A stretch of DNA of 64,000 bases from Streptomyces sp. VRA16 Mangrove soil. Lineage in GTDB: Bacteria > Actinomycetota > Actinomycetes > Streptomycetales > Streptomycetaceae. The stretch is from positions 310,001 through 374,000 of the forward strand of contig NZ_JAFVLN010000006.1 of assembly GCF_017377775.1 (NCBI RefSeq), written 5' to 3'. A model generated the notes under the pieces. That model was not told the origin of the DNA, ran no database searches, and worked only from the letters and a program-made list of their open reading frames with translations. Below are positions 8,203 to 17,242 of the stretch, one piece after another; the stretch's first letter is position 1; each line of letters begins with the position of its first letter. The position numbers and the translations under genes are program-made.

Positions 8203-8804
8203 GGCCGCTCTCCGCGCTTGACCTGGGGCTTGGGCAGGCGCAGGCGCTTCATCTGGAGCGTGCGCATCAGGGCGTACGCGACGGCGCCCTTGCGGCGCTC
8301 GTTCGGGAACTTCTCCGCGAGGTGCTTCTTCAGGCGGAAGCCGGTGATCGCCGAGTCGATCACGATCGCGACGATGACGAACAGCCACAGCAGCAGCGCG
8401 ATGGACTGCAACGAGCCGACGCGGACCATGCTCAGGACGAGGATGACCACGGCCATCGGCAGGAAGTACTCCGCGATGGAGAACCGCGAGTCGACGAAGT
8501 CGCGTGCGTAACGCCGCACCGGTCCCTTGTCGCGGGCCGGCAGGTAGCGCTCGTCACCGCTGGCGAGCGCGGCGCGCTGCTTCTCCATCGCGGCACGACG
8601 TTCGTCCCGCTGACGGGAGCGGGCCTCCTTCGGCGTCATCTTGGTGTTGGCCACGCTGCGGCGCTGCGACTGAGCCGCGCTGCGCTTGGGCGTGGGGCGG
8701 CCCTTGGGCGCCTGCGGGTCACGGGTCTGCTTGGACGAAGCGGTGGCGGTCACCGGGGCCTTGTCGGCCGGCGCCTTGTCGTCCTTCGATCGGCTACGGA
8801 ACAC
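8199..8804 (-). CDS. DUF3043 membrane protein
   Basis: 201 aa. A long, charged, Lys/Arg/Ala-rich cytoplasmic N-terminus (~110 residues) precedes two hydrophobic segments (YFLPMAVVILVLSMV and IALLLWLFVIVAIVIDSAI) and a basic tail. This matches the DUF3043 family of actinobacterial membrane proteins of unknown function. The start GTG 8804 is preferred over ATG 8834 because minus-strand TACCCT sits 8 nt upstream of the GTG, the pattern of a leaderless transcript. It is the first gene of a likely two-gene unit with the methyltransferase and is divergent from pspA. Confidence 0.8.
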   Translation of the reverse strand: MFRSRSKDDKAPADKAPVTATASSKQTRDPQAPKGRPTPKRSAAQSQRRSVANTKMTPKEARSRQRDERRAAMEKQRAALASGDERYLPARDKGPVRRYARDFVDSRFSIAEYFLPMAVVILVLSMVRVGSLQSIALLLWLFVIVAIVIDSAITGFRLKKHLAEKFPNERRKGAVAYALMRTLQMKRLRLPKPQVKRGERP

Positions 8805-8812
8805 AAAAGCCA

Positions 8813-8818
8813 AGGGTA
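8813..8818 (-). promoter_or_regulatory. -10 box (TACCCT) of a probable leaderless DUF3043 transcript
   Basis: Minus-strand TACCCT ends 8 nt before GTG 8804; no Shine-Dalgarno sequence is visible. Confidence 0.45.
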
Positions 8819-9068
8819 CGTGGTGGCCGGGCATGGACCACAGGCCCGTGGGGAACGATCCGACAACACCCTGCGTCCCTGTGCAGAGAGTGTCAGGGCT
8901 TCATCTACTCCTCACGCCGGAGCGGAGCGGGACGCAGTCGTCCTTGGGGATGAGCGCATCCGCGTCCGGGCAGTGCGGTAATAGATGCAGGACCCGTACT
9001 GTGGGTTGTGTCGCAGTGCTGGAGCTGGACCGCCGGTTTGATCTGTCAGAAGGGGGCGCGCGAAGCCC

Positions 9069-9866
9069 ATGAGCGGTGTCATGAAGCGTATGGGGATGAT
9101 CTTCCGCGCGAAGGCGAACAAGGCCCTTGACCGGGCCGAGGACCCGCGCGAAACCCTCGATTACTCGTACCAGAAGCAGCTGGAGCTGCTGCAGAAGGTG
9201 CGCCGCGGCGTCGCGGACGTCGCGACCAGCCGCAAGCGCCTGGAACTGCAGCTGAACCAGCTCCAGGGCCAGTCCTCCAAGCTGGAGGACCAGGGCCGCA
9301 AGGCGCTCGCGCTGGGCCGCGAGGACCTGGCCCGCGAGGCGCTCTCGCGCCGCGCCGCGCTCCAGCAGCAGGTCACGGACCTGGAGACGCAGCACCAGAC
9401 GCTCCAGGGCGAGGAGGAGAAGCTCACTCTCGCGGCCCAGCGGCTGCAGGCCAAGGTCGACGCCTTCCGTACGAAGAAGGAGACCATCAAGGCCACCTAC
9501 ACCGCGGCGCAGGCGCAGACCCGCATCGGTGAGGCGTTCTCCGGCATCTCCGAGGAGATGGGCGACGTCGGCATGGCGATCCAGCGCGCCGAGGACAAGA
9601 CGGCCCAGCTCCAGGCGCGGGCCGGCGCCATCGACGAACTGCTCGCCTCCGGCGCCCTCGACGACCCGTCGGGTCTCGCCAAGGACGACATCCAGAGCGA
9701 GCTGGACCGGCTCTCCGGTGGTACGGATGTAGAGCTGGAGCTGCAGCGCATGAAGCAGGAGCTGGCCGGCGGTTCCTCGGCCTCGCAGCAGGCGATCGAG
9801 GGCGGCCAGGGCCAGCCCCAGCAGGCGCAGCAGCCCCAGGACACCCCGCGCTTCGACAAGCAGTAG
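9069..9866 (+). CDS. pspA: PspA/IM30 (phage-shock) family protein
   Basis: 265 aa, almost entirely heptad-rich alpha helix (roughly residues 25-220) with a short N-terminal amphipathic start (MSGVMKRMGMIFRAKANKAL) and a Gln/Ser-rich tail. PspA/Vipp1/IM30 proteins are peripheral membrane proteins that assemble into rods or rings and protect the membrane under stress. The early DRAEDPRETLDYSYQKQLE segment is typical of the family. GAAGGGGG lies about 13 nt upstream of the ATG. The next gene, 19 bp downstream, is the PspA-associated PspAA protein, so the two probably form an operon that may continue into the two-component pair. Confidence 0.9.
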   Translation: MSGVMKRMGMIFRAKANKALDRAEDPRETLDYSYQKQLELLQKVRRGVADVATSRKRLELQLNQLQGQSSKLEDQGRKALALGREDLAREALSRRAALQQQVTDLETQHQTLQGEEEKLTLAAQRLQAKVDAFRTKKETIKATYTAAQAQTRIGEAFSGISEEMGDVGMAIQRAEDKTAQLQARAGAIDELLASGALDDPSGLAKDDIQSELDRLSGGTDVELELQRMKQELAGGSSASQQAIEGGQGQPQQAQQPQDTPRFDKQ

Positions 9867-9885
9867 CAACCCCGAGGAGGCCGAC

Positions 9886-10164
9886 GTGATCGTACGGATC
9901 ATGGGGGAGGGCCAGGTGAGCCTGTCCGACGGACACCTCGCCGAACTCGACAAGCTGGACGACGAGCTCCTCGCGGAGATGGAGTCCGGCGACGAGGAGG
10001 GCTTCCGGCGCACGCTCGGGGCGCTCCTCGACGCCGTGCGCCGTCTCGGCGAACCGCTCCCCGACGACTCCCTGGAGCCGTCGGAGCTGATCCTCCCGGC
10101 CCCGGACGCGACCCTCGAAGAGGTCCGCGAGATGCTCAGCGACGACGGCCTGATCCCGGGCTGA
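9886..10164 (+). CDS. PspA-associated protein PspAA
   Basis: 92 aa, acidic. It begins at GTG 9886 with GAGGAGG about 7 nt upstream. The sequence (MIVRIMGEGQVSLSDGHLAELDKLDDEL, then PDATLEEVREMLSDDGLIPG) matches the small PspAA domain found next to PspA in actinobacteria. The partner is expected to act with PspA at the membrane; its biochemical role is not established. A hairpin follows at 10183-10203. Confidence 0.85.
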   Translation: MIVRIMGEGQVSLSDGHLAELDKLDDELLAEMESGDEEGFRRTLGALLDAVRRLGEPLPDDSLEPSELILPAPDATLEEVREMLSDDGLIPG

Positions 10165-10182
10165 GGCAGCTGTCGGTGGGGA

Positions 10183-10203
10183 CCCCCGGACCGAGTCCGG
10201 GGG
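10183..10203. terminator. Hairpin after pspAA
   Basis: CCCCCGGAC-CGA-GTCCGGGGG, a 9-bp stem with a 3-nt loop. There is no T tract, so it could be a partial terminator or mRNA end protector before the kinase gene. Confidence 0.5.
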
Positions 10204-10298
10204 AGACTCCCCGGCGCGGGGCGAGCGCTCCACTCGACCGGCCACCGTGGCGCGACCGCTCGAGCCCGGCCCAGGGCCACCGGAAAGGGGCCAGTACC

Positions 10299-11528
10299 GT
10301 GACCCCGGTGACCCCCCTCGTACGGTGGGCCAGAACGCACCCCCTGGCCCTGGACGCCATCGTCGCCCTCGGCGTCCTGCTCTCCATGATCGCCGGCTCC
10401 TTCGTCGACCCGCACAGCCCGCAGGGCTACGCGTGGGGCGCCCGCACCCCGGACGCGCTGAGCCTGCTGCTGATGGTGCTCGGCGCCGCCGCCCTGGTCT
10501 TCCGGCGTGTCGCCCCCATGTACGTACTCGCCGCGACCTCGACCGTCTCCCTCGTCGAACTGGTCACCGGCGAGCCCCGCGCCCCCGTCGTGATGTCCGC
10601 GGTCGTCGCCCTCTACACGGTCGCCGCCACCACGGACCGCCCCACCACCTGGCGCGTGGGCCTGGCCACGATGGCCGTGCTTACCGGCTCCGCCATGCTC
10701 GCGGGACCGCTGCCCTGGTACGCGCAGGAGAACCTCGGCATCTTCGCCTGGACCGGCATGGCCGCGGCCGCCGGTGACGCCGTCCGCTCCCGCCGTGCCT
10801 TCGTCGACGCCATAAGGGAGCGCGCGGAGCGGGCCGAACGCACCCGCGAGGAGGAGGCCCGCCGCCGCGTCGCCGAGGAGCGGCTGCGCATCGCCCGCGA
10901 TCTGCACGACGTCGTCGCCCACCACATCGCCCTGGTCAACGTCCAGGCCGGGGTCGCCGCGCACGTCATGGACAAGCGCCCCGACCAGGCCAAGGAAGCC
11001 CTCTCGCACGTCCGCGAGGCCAGCCGCTCCGCGCTCAACGAACTCCGCGCCACCGTCGGCCTGTTGCGCCAGTCCGGCGACCCCGAGGCCCCCACCGAAC
11101 CGGCCCCTGGCCTGGACCGCCTCGACGACCTCGTCGACACCTTCCGGCACGCGGGCCTGCCCGTGGAGGTGGCCCGCGCCGAGGACGCCCCGCCGCTGCC
11201 CGCGGCCGTAGACCTCGCTGCGTTCCGGATCGTGCAGGAAGCGCTGACGAACGTACAGAAGCACGCGGGCCGCGACGCCAAGGCCGAGGTCAGCGTGGTG
11301 CGCGTGGGACCCAACGTCGAGGTCAGCGTGCTCGACAACGGTCCGGGAGCCGCCGCCGTGTCCGCCCGCCCCGACAAGAACGGCGGGCACGGACTGCTCG
11401 GCATGCGCGAGCGCGTCACCGCGCTCGGCGGCACCCTCACCGCGGGACCGCGCTACGGCGGCGGTTTCCGCGTCCATGCGATCCTTCCCGTCAAGGACCG
11501 CGCCACCGACACGACTTCACGCCACTAG
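10299..11528 (+). CDS. NarL-type sensor histidine kinase
   Basis: 409 aa from GTG 10299, chosen because GGAAAGGGG lies upstream and because the protein then starts just before the first membrane segment. Five or so hydrophobic segments fill residues 18-155. The HisKA_3 dimerisation domain holds the phospho-accepting His203 in ARDLHDVVAHHIALV. The C-terminal HATPase has N, G1 and G2 boxes (FRIVQEALTNVQKHAG, SVLDNGPG, GHGLLGMRERV). It pairs with the response regulator 18 bp downstream. The signal is unknown; the position behind pspA-pspAA suggests envelope stress, which is an inference. Confidence 0.9.
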   Translation: MTPVTPLVRWARTHPLALDAIVALGVLLSMIAGSFVDPHSPQGYAWGARTPDALSLLLMVLGAAALVFRRVAPMYVLAATSTVSLVELVTGEPRAPVVMSAVVALYTVAATTDRPTTWRVGLATMAVLTGSAMLAGPLPWYAQENLGIFAWTGMAAAAGDAVRSRRAFVDAIRERAERAERTREEEARRRVAEERLRIARDLHDVVAHHIALVNVQAGVAAHVMDKRPDQAKEALSHVREASRSALNELRATVGLLRQSGDPEAPTEPAPGLDRLDDLVDTFRHAGLPVEVARAEDAPPLPAAVDLAAFRIVQEALTNVQKHAGRDAKAEVSVVRVGPNVEVSVLDNGPGAAAVSARPDKNGGHGLLGMRERVTALGGTLTAGPRYGGGFRVHAILPVKDRATDTTSRH

Positions 11529-11546
11529 TTCAGGGGACGCCGCCAG

Positions 11547-12242
11547 ATGACCGACCCGATCAGGGTTCTCCTCGCCGACGACCAGGCCCTGCTGCGCAGC
11601 GCCTTCCGGGTGCTCGTCGACTCGGAGCCCGACATGGAGGTGGTGGGGGAGGCGTCGGACGGCGCGGAGGCCGTCCGGCTCGCGCGCTCCGAGCGGCCCG
11701 ACGTCGTCCTGATGGACATCCGGATGCCCGGCACCGACGGCCTCGCCGCGACCCGCGAGATCAGCGCCGATCCCGAACTCGCCCAGGTGCGCGTGGTGAT
11801 GCTCACCACCTTCGAGGTCGACGAGTACGTCGTCCAGTCGCTGCGCGCCGGCGCCTCCGGCTTCCTCGGAAAGGGCGCGGAACCGGACGAACTGCTCGGC
11901 GCCGTCCGGATCGCGGCCGCCGGCGACGCCCTTCTGTCGCCCGCCGCGACCAAGGGGCTGATCGCCAAGTTCCTCGCGCAGGGCGAGAGTTACGAGGACG
12001 GGGACCCGGCCGCCGGATCCCACGCAAAGCGGCTCGCCGCGCTCACCGGGCGCGAGCGCGAGGTCCTCGTGCAGGTCGCGGGCGGTCACTCGAACGACGA
12101 GATCGCCGAACGCCTTGAGGTCAGCCCGCTCACCGTGAAGACCCACGTCAACCGCGCCATGGCGAAACTGGGCGCCCGCGACCGGGCCCAACTGGTGGTA
12201 ATTGCCTACGAATCGGGCCTGGTACGCCCACGGGTGGAGTGA
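11547..12242 (+). CDS. LuxR/NarL-family response regulator
   Basis: 231 aa. The receiver domain has the acidic pair D11/D12, phospho-acceptor Asp57 (VVLMDIRMPGTDGL) and a T switch residue (VVMLTTFEVDEY). The LuxR-type helix-turn-helix occupies ~165-231 (LTGREREVLVQVAGGHSNDEIAERL, then VSPLTVKTHVNRAMAKLG). AGGGGACG sits upstream of the ATG. Note that the usual Lys of the receiver (xLLK) reads FLGKG, so it is kept. It is the cognate regulator of the kinase just upstream; target genes are not visible, though the RND gene follows. Confidence 0.92.
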   Translation: MTDPIRVLLADDQALLRSAFRVLVDSEPDMEVVGEASDGAEAVRLARSERPDVVLMDIRMPGTDGLAATREISADPELAQVRVVMLTTFEVDEYVVQSLRAGASGFLGKGAEPDELLGAVRIAAAGDALLSPAATKGLIAKFLAQGESYEDGDPAAGSHAKRLAALTGREREVLVQVAGGHSNDEIAERLEVSPLTVKTHVNRAMAKLGARDRAQLVVIAYESGLVRPRVE

Positions 12243-12246
12243 GCGC

Positions 12247-12282
12247 GCCGGTGCGCGTACTGCGAGTGCAGTAGGCGCCGGC
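12247..12282 (+). terminator. Possible weak terminator after the response regulator
   Basis: TACTGC-GAGT-GCAGTA (12258-12273) with imperfect GC-rich outer arms. There is no T tract. Confidence 0.4.
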
Positions 12283-12351
12283 TGAGAACGGGACCTGGGA
12301 GCGACGATTCGCGTCACGCCCGTGGCCGAGGGTGTAGACGGCCCTGCGCAT

Positions 12352-12421
12352 GTCCGCGTCAGCACGTCCGTGTCAGCACGTCTGTGTCAGCACATCTGTG
12401 TCAGCACGTCTGCGTCGGCAC
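12352..12421. repeat. Tandem repeat, 14-bp unit x5
   Basis: Five consecutive 14-bp units of the type GTCTGTGTCAGCAC at 12352, 12366, 12380, 12394 and 12408, differing at 1-3 positions, with a partial sixth. They occupy the leader of the RND transporter gene, ending about 50 bp before its ATG. Confidence 0.9.
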
Positions 12422-12472
12422 GGCTGTTTCAGGGTGCCCCGTCCTCCGCTCACGTCCCAGGAGAGCTGCCCC

Positions 12473-15400
12473 ATGTCCTGGCTGTCGAGATTCAGCCTCG
12501 CCCAACGCGCCCTGATCGGGCTGATGTCGATCATCGCGATCGTCTTCGGCGCGATCGCGATCCCCCAGCTCAAGCAGCAGCTGCTGCCCACCATCGAACT
12601 GCCCATGGTCTCCGTGATCGCCCCGTACCAGGGCGCGTCCCCGGACGTGGTGGAGAAGCAGGTCGTCGAGCCGCTGGAGAACTCCATCGACGCGGTCGAC
12701 GGGATCACCGGCGTCACCTCGACGGCGAGCGAGGGCAACGCCGTGGTGATGGCCTCGTTCGACTACGGCAACGGCACCAAGCAACTCGTCGCCGACGTCC
12801 AGCAGGCCGTCAACCGGGCCCGCGCCCAGCTGCCCGACGACGTCGACCCGCAGGTCGTCGCGGGCTCCACCGACGACATCCCCACCGTCGTCCTCGCGGT
12901 CACCTCCGACAAGGACCAGCAGGCGCTCGCCGACCAGCTTGACAGGACCGTCGTACCGTCCCTCAAGGACATCGACGGCGTCGGCCAGGTCACGGTCGAC
13001 GGCGTCCGCGACCTCCAGATCAATGTCACGCCCGACCAGAAGAAGATGGCCGCGGCGGGCGTCGGCGTCCAGGCGCTGAGCCAGTCCCTCCAGGCCGGCG
13101 GCGCCACCCTGCCCGCGGGCTCCTTCGACGAGAGCGGCAAGAACCGCACCGTCCAGGTCGGCGGCGGCTTCACCTCGCTCCGCCAGATCGAGGACCTGAT
13201 GGTCACGGGCGAGGGCGTCAAGAAGCCCGTACGCCTGGCCGACGTCGCCACCGTGCGGCAGCAGCCGTCCACGGCCGACTCCATCACCCGCACCGACGGC
13301 CGGCCCAGCCTCGCCGTCATGGTGACCATGGACCACGACGGCTCCGCGGTCTCCATCTCCAAGGCCGTCGAGGACAAGCTCCCGGGCCTGCGTCAGGACC
13401 TCGGCTCCGGCGCGAAGCTGACCGTGGTGAGCGACCAGGGCCCGGCGGTCTCCAAGTCCATCTCGGGCCTGACCACCGAGGGCGCGCTCGGCCTGCTCTT
13501 CGCGGTCATCGTCATCCTGGTCTTCCTGGCGTCGCTGCGCTCGACCCTCGTCACGGCGGTCTCCATCCCGCTGTCCGTGGTCCTCGCGCTGATCGTCCTG
13601 TGGACCCGTGACCTGTCCCTGAACATGCTCACGCTCGGCGCGCTGACCATCGCGATCGGCCGCGTCGTCGACGACTCCATCGTCGTCCTGGAGAACATCA
13701 AGCGGCACCTCGGCTACGGCGAGGAACGCAAGGAGGCGATCCTGGCGGCGGTCCGCGAGGTCGCGGGCGCGGTCACGTCCTCGACCCTCACCACGGTCGC
13801 GGTGTTCCTGCCGATCGGCCTGGTCGGCGGCATGGTGGGCGAGCTGTTCGGCTCGTTCTCCCTCACCGTCACGGCGGCGCTCCTCGCCTCCCTCCTCGTC
13901 TCGCTCACGGTCGTCCCGGTGCTGTCGTACTGGTTCCTGCGCGCCCCGAAGGCCATCCAGGGCATCGACCCGGAGGAGGCCCGCCGCAGGGCCGAGGAGA
14001 AGGAGGCGCGCTCCTGGCTGCAGCGGATCTACGTCCCGGTGCTCCGGTTCGCGACCCGGCGCCGCGTCACCAGCCTGCTGATCGCGGTGGTCGTCCTCGT
14101 CGGCACGTTCGGCATGGCCCCGCTGCTGAAGACCAACTTCTTCGACCAGGGCGAGCAGGAAGTCCTCTCCATCAAGCAGGAGTTGAAGCCCGGCACCAGC
14201 CTGGCCGCGACCGACGCCTCGGCGCAGAAGATCGAGAAGGTGCTCCAGGGCATCGACGAGATCAAGGACTACCAGGTCACCGTCGGCTCGTCCGGCTTCA
14301 TGGCGGCCTTCGGCGGCGGCACCGACACCAACCAGGCCTCGTACTCGGTCACCCTGAAGGACAAGGCGTCGTACGAGGACACGCAGGACCGCATCGAGCG
14401 CGAGCTCGGCAAGCTGTCCGGCATCGGTACGACGACGATCTCGGCCGGTGACGGCTTCGGCAGCCAGGACCTGAGCGTGGTCGTGAAGGCCGCGGACGGC
14501 TCGGTCCTCGACAAGGCCTCGGAGCAGGTCCGCGCCGCGGTCGCCTCGCTCGACGACGTCACGGACGTCACCAGCGACCTGTCGCAGTCGGTCCCGCGGA
14601 TCTCGGTCCGTGCCAACTCCGAGGCGGCCGCGGCCGGGTTCAACGACACGACGCTCGGTGCCGCCGTCACCCAGGCCGTGCGCGGCACGACCAGCGGCAA
14701 GGCGACGCTCGACGACACCGAGCGCGACATCGTGATCAAGTCGGCGAAGCCCGCCACCACCATGGCCGAGCTGAAGAAGCTCCCCATGGGCCCGCGCGGT
14801 CTGACCCTCGGCGACATCGCCACGGTGAAGCTGGTGGAAGGACCGGTCTCGATGACCCGGATCGACGGCGCCCGCGCGGCGACCATCACGGCGAAGCCGA
14901 CCGGGGACAACACGGGCGCGGTCAGCACCAAGCTCCAGTCGAAGATCAAGGCCCTGGACCTGCCGAAGGGCGCCACGGCGACGATCGGCGGAGTCACCTC
15001 CGACCAGGACGACGCGTTCAAGAACCTGGGCCTGGCGATGCTCGCGGCGATCGCGATCGTCTTCATGCTGCTGGTGGCCACGTTCCGCTCGCTGGCCCAG
15101 CCGCTGATCCTGCTGGTCTCCATCCCGTTCGCGGCGACCGGCGCGCTCGGTCTGCTGATCGCCACGGGCACCCCGATGGGCGTCCCGGCGATGATCGGCA
15201 TGCTGATGCTCATCGGCATCGTGGTCACGAACGCGATCGTGCTGATCGACCTGATCAACCAGTACCGCAGTCAGGGCCTGGGGGTCGTCGAGGCCGTGGT
15301 CGAGGGCGGCCGGCACCGGCTCCGCCCGATCCTGATGACGGCCCTGGCGACCATCTTCGCCCTGCTCCCGATGGCGCTCGGCGTCACCGGCGAGGGCGGC

Positions 15401-15592
15401 TTCATCGCGCAGCCGCTCGCGGTGGTCGTGATCGGCGGCCTGATCACGTCGACGCTCCTGACCCTTCTCCTGGTCCCGACGCTCTACGCGATGCTGGAGC
15501 TCCGCAAGGAGCGCCGGGCGGCGAAGCGCGCGGCGAAGAAGGGCGTCCCGTCCCAGGGCACGTCCAAGGAACCGGAGACAGCAGGCGTCTGA
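12473..15592 (+). CDS. RND-family (AcrB/HAE1-type) efflux transporter
   Basis: 1039 aa, full length for a HAE1-type RND pump. A first membrane helix (QRALIGLMSIIAIVFGAIAI) is followed by the large extracytoplasmic loop with the conserved QGASPDVVEKQVVEPLE, then helices containing the proton-relay-type segment AIGRVVDDSIVVLENI, a second large loop and a second helix bundle with GIVVTNAIVLIDLIN. Such proteins use the proton motive force to export drugs or lipids. The start ATG 12473 has GGAGAG 8-10 nt upstream; an open frame back to 12350 only translates the 14-bp repeats. No membrane-fusion partner is adjacent. Regulation by the upstream two-component system is possible but not shown. Confidence 0.93.
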   Translation: MSWLSRFSLAQRALIGLMSIIAIVFGAIAIPQLKQQLLPTIELPMVSVIAPYQGASPDVVEKQVVEPLENSIDAVDGITGVTSTASEGNAVVMASFDYGNGTKQLVADVQQAVNRARAQLPDDVDPQVVAGSTDDIPTVVLAVTSDKDQQALADQLDRTVVPSLKDIDGVGQVTVDGVRDLQINVTPDQKKMAAAGVGVQALSQSLQAGGATLPAGSFDESGKNRTVQVGGGFTSLRQIEDLMVTGEGVKKPVRLADVATVRQQPSTADSITRTDGRPSLAVMVTMDHDGSAVSISKAVEDKLPGLRQDLGSGAKLTVVSDQGPAVSKSISGLTTEGALGLLFAVIVILVFLASLRSTLVTAVSIPLSVVLALIVLWTRDLSLNMLTLGALTIAIGRVVDDSIVVLENIKRHLGYGEERKEAILAAVREVAGAVTSSTLTTVAVFLPIGLVGGMVGELFGSFSLTVTAALLASLLVSLTVVPVLSYWFLRAPKAIQGIDPEEARRRAEEKEARSWLQRIYVPVLRFATRRRVTSLLIAVVVLVGTFGMAPLLKTNFFDQGEQEVLSIKQELKPGTSLAATDASAQKIEKVLQGIDEIKDYQVTVGSSGFMAAFGGGTDTNQASYSVTLKDKASYEDTQDRIERELGKLSGIGTTTISAGDGFGSQDLSVVVKAADGSVLDKASEQVRAAVASLDDVTDVTSDLSQSVPRISVRANSEAAAAGFNDTTLGAAVTQAVRGTTSGKATLDDTERDIVIKSAKPATTMAELKKLPMGPRGLTLGDIATVKLVEGPVSMTRIDGARAATITAKPTGDNTGAVSTKLQSKIKALDLPKGATATIGGVTSDQDDAFKNLGLAMLAAIAIVFMLLVATFRSLAQPLILLVSIPFAATGALGLLIATGTPMGVPAMIGMLMLIGIVVTNAIVLIDLINQYRSQGLGVVEAVVEGGRHRLRPILMTALATIFALLPMALGVTGEGGFIAQPLAVVVIGGLITSTLLTLLLVPTLYAMLELRKERRAAKRAAKKGVPSQGTSKEPETAGV

Positions 15593-15618
15593 CCCTGCCT
15601 TGGGCCGGCCCCCGGCGC

Positions 15619-15648
15619 GGGGCGAGCGCTTCATCGCGCGCTCGCCCC
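15619..15648. terminator. Convergent hairpin between RND gene and nadA
   Basis: GGGGCGAGCGC (15619-15629) pairs perfectly with GCGCTCGCCCC (15638-15648), 8-nt loop. More GC-rich inverted sequence follows to 15690. Confidence 0.65.
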
Positions 15649-15713
15649 GGTGCCGGGCCCGGCAAGCATCTGCCGGGCCATGTACGTCGCGGGCCTCGCC
15701 CCGGTGGTCCTGC

Positions 15714-15747
15714 TGCGCGCAGTTCCCCGCGCCCCTGGCGGGGCGCA
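15714..15747. repeat. Dispersed repeat element B, copy 3
   Basis: GCGCAGTTCCCCGCGCCCCT then GGCGGGGCGC, 27 bp downstream of the nadA stop (minus strand). Same core as copies near 5889 and 21031. Confidence 0.65.
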
Positions 15748-15773
15748 TTCCCCGGCCCCGCAGAGAGAGACCG

Positions 15774-16970
15774 CTACGGCAGCGCCAGCATCCGCTCGAG
15801 CGCCAGCTTCGCGAACTGCTCCGTCTCGCGGTCGACCTCGATCCGGTTCACGAGCTGCCCGTCGGCCAGCGACTCCAGCGTCCACACCAGATGCGGCAGA
15901 TCGATCCGGTTCATGGTCGAGCAGAAGCACACCGTCTTGTCGAGGAAGACGATCTCCTTGCCCTCCGGCGCGAACCGCTGGGCAAGCCGCCGCACCAGGT
16001 TCAGCTCGGTGCCGATGGCCCACTTGGAGCCCGCCGGCGCGGCCTCCAGCGCCTTGATGATGTACTCCGTCGACCCGACGTAGTCCGCCGCGGCCACGAC
16101 CTCGTGCTTGCACTCGGGGTGCACCAGCACGTTCACACCCGGTATCCGCTCCCGCACGTCGTTGACCGAGTCCAGCGAGAACCGCCCGTGCACCGAGCAG
16201 TGCCCGCGCCACAGGATCATCTTCGCGTCGCGCAGCTGCTCGACGGTCAGCCCGCCACCCGGCTTGTGCGGGTTGTAGACGACGCAGTCGTCGAGCGACA
16301 TGCCCAGATCCCGCACCGCGGTGTTGCGCCCGAGGTGCTGGTCCGGCAGGAAGAGCACCTTGTCACCCTGCTCGAAGGCCCAGTTGAGAGCCCGCTCGGC
16401 GTTGGACGACGTACAGATCGTGCCGCCGTGCTTGCCGGTGAACGCCTTGATGTCCGCCGACGAGTTCATGTACGAGACGGGCACGACGGACTCGGCGACG
16501 CCGGCCTCCGTCAGCACGTCCCAGCACTCGGCGACCTGCTCGGCGGTGGCCATGTCGGCCATGGAGCAGCCGGCCGCGAGGTCCGGCAGCACGACCTTCT
16601 GGTCGTCACCGGTGAGGATGTCGGCCGACTCGGCCATGAAGTGCACACCGCAGAACACGATGTACTCGGCCTCGGGCCGTGCGGCGGCGTCGCGCGCCAG
16701 CTTGAAGGAGTCGCCGGTGACATCGGCGAACTGGATGACCTCGTCGCGCTGGTAGTGGTGCCCGAGCACGAACACCTTGTCGCCGAGCTTCTCCTTGGCC
16801 GCGCGGGCCCGCTCCACCAGGTCCGGGTCGGACGGGGAGGGCAGGTCGCCGGGGCACTCCACACCGCGCTCGCTCTTGGGGTCGGCGTCCCGGCCGAGCA
16901 GGAGCAGCGCCAGCGGTGTAGGCGAAACATCCAGGTCGACAGGGGCCTGGGGGGTCTGGGCCGTGGTCAC
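15774..16970 (-). CDS. nadA: Quinolinate synthase NadA
   Basis: 398 aa. NadA condenses iminoaspartate with dihydroxyacetone phosphate to quinolinate in NAD biosynthesis and needs a [4Fe-4S] cluster. Visible signatures are VFVLGHHYQRDEVIQFAD, VFCGVHFMAESADIL, AAGCSMADM, HPECKHEVV and KTVCFCSTMNRIDLPH, which supply the conserved cysteines. The start GTG 16970 (VTTAQTPQ) is preferred because AAAGGG lies 8 nt before it; GTG 16979 has no spacing for a ribosome site. It is divergent from the Fe-S carrier erpA across a 272-bp promoter region and convergent with the RND gene. No nadB or nadC is in the window. Confidence 0.95.
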   Translation of the reverse strand: MTTAQTPQAPVDLDVSPTPLALLLLGRDADPKSERGVECPGDLPSPSDPDLVERARAAKEKLGDKVFVLGHHYQRDEVIQFADVTGDSFKLARDAAARPEAEYIVFCGVHFMAESADILTGDDQKVVLPDLAAGCSMADMATAEQVAECWDVLTEAGVAESVVPVSYMNSSADIKAFTGKHGGTICTSSNAERALNWAFEQGDKVLFLPDQHLGRNTAVRDLGMSLDDCVVYNPHKPGGGLTVEQLRDAKMILWRGHCSVHGRFSLDSVNDVRERIPGVNVLVHPECKHEVVAAADYVGSTEYIIKALEAAPAGSKWAIGTELNLVRRLAQRFAPEGKEIVFLDKTVCFCSTMNRIDLPHLVWTLESLADGQLVNRIEVDRETEQFAKLALERMLALP

Positions 16971-17242
16971 GTCACGCACCCTTTCTTGAGTTCTGCAGAA
17001 CACTTCTCGTCGAAATGACGCTATCTATCATACGTGGTTCACGTCAGTTTGACGATGCCGATGTCGTCGATGTGACGCAATCCGCGTGGGACGGCCCGTG
17101 CCCGCCCGGCTCCCGGTGTGCGAGCATGAAAAGCAAGAAGTGCGCAGCCCTCAACTGTTTTGGCCTCATCCGGAATGGATCCGGGCCTTTGCCGGTTGCA
17201 ATGGTCGGCAAGCAGTCTCCGTACAACCCGGGAGAGATGTAG
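16971..17242. promoter_or_regulatory. Divergent promoter region nadA / erpA
   Basis: 272 bp, less G+C-rich than its surroundings, including ATCTATCATACGTGG near 17021-17035. Both downstream genes are Fe-S related. A 38-codon open frame at 17126-17242 ends directly on the erpA start but has poor third-position G/C and is not called. Confidence 0.5.

Noticed and set aside
12350..12472. N-terminal extension of the RND transporter
   Set aside because: It translates only the 14-bp repeats; ATG 12473 has a ribosome site and begins the first helix properly.
12401..15748. 1115-codon minus-strand open frame
   Set aside because: Antisense shadow of the RND transporter, with Arg/Asp/Gly-rich low-complexity translation.
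17126..17242. 38-codon ORF ending on the erpA start
   Set aside because: Third-position G/C is well below neighbouring genes and there is no ribosome site; more likely leader or promoter.
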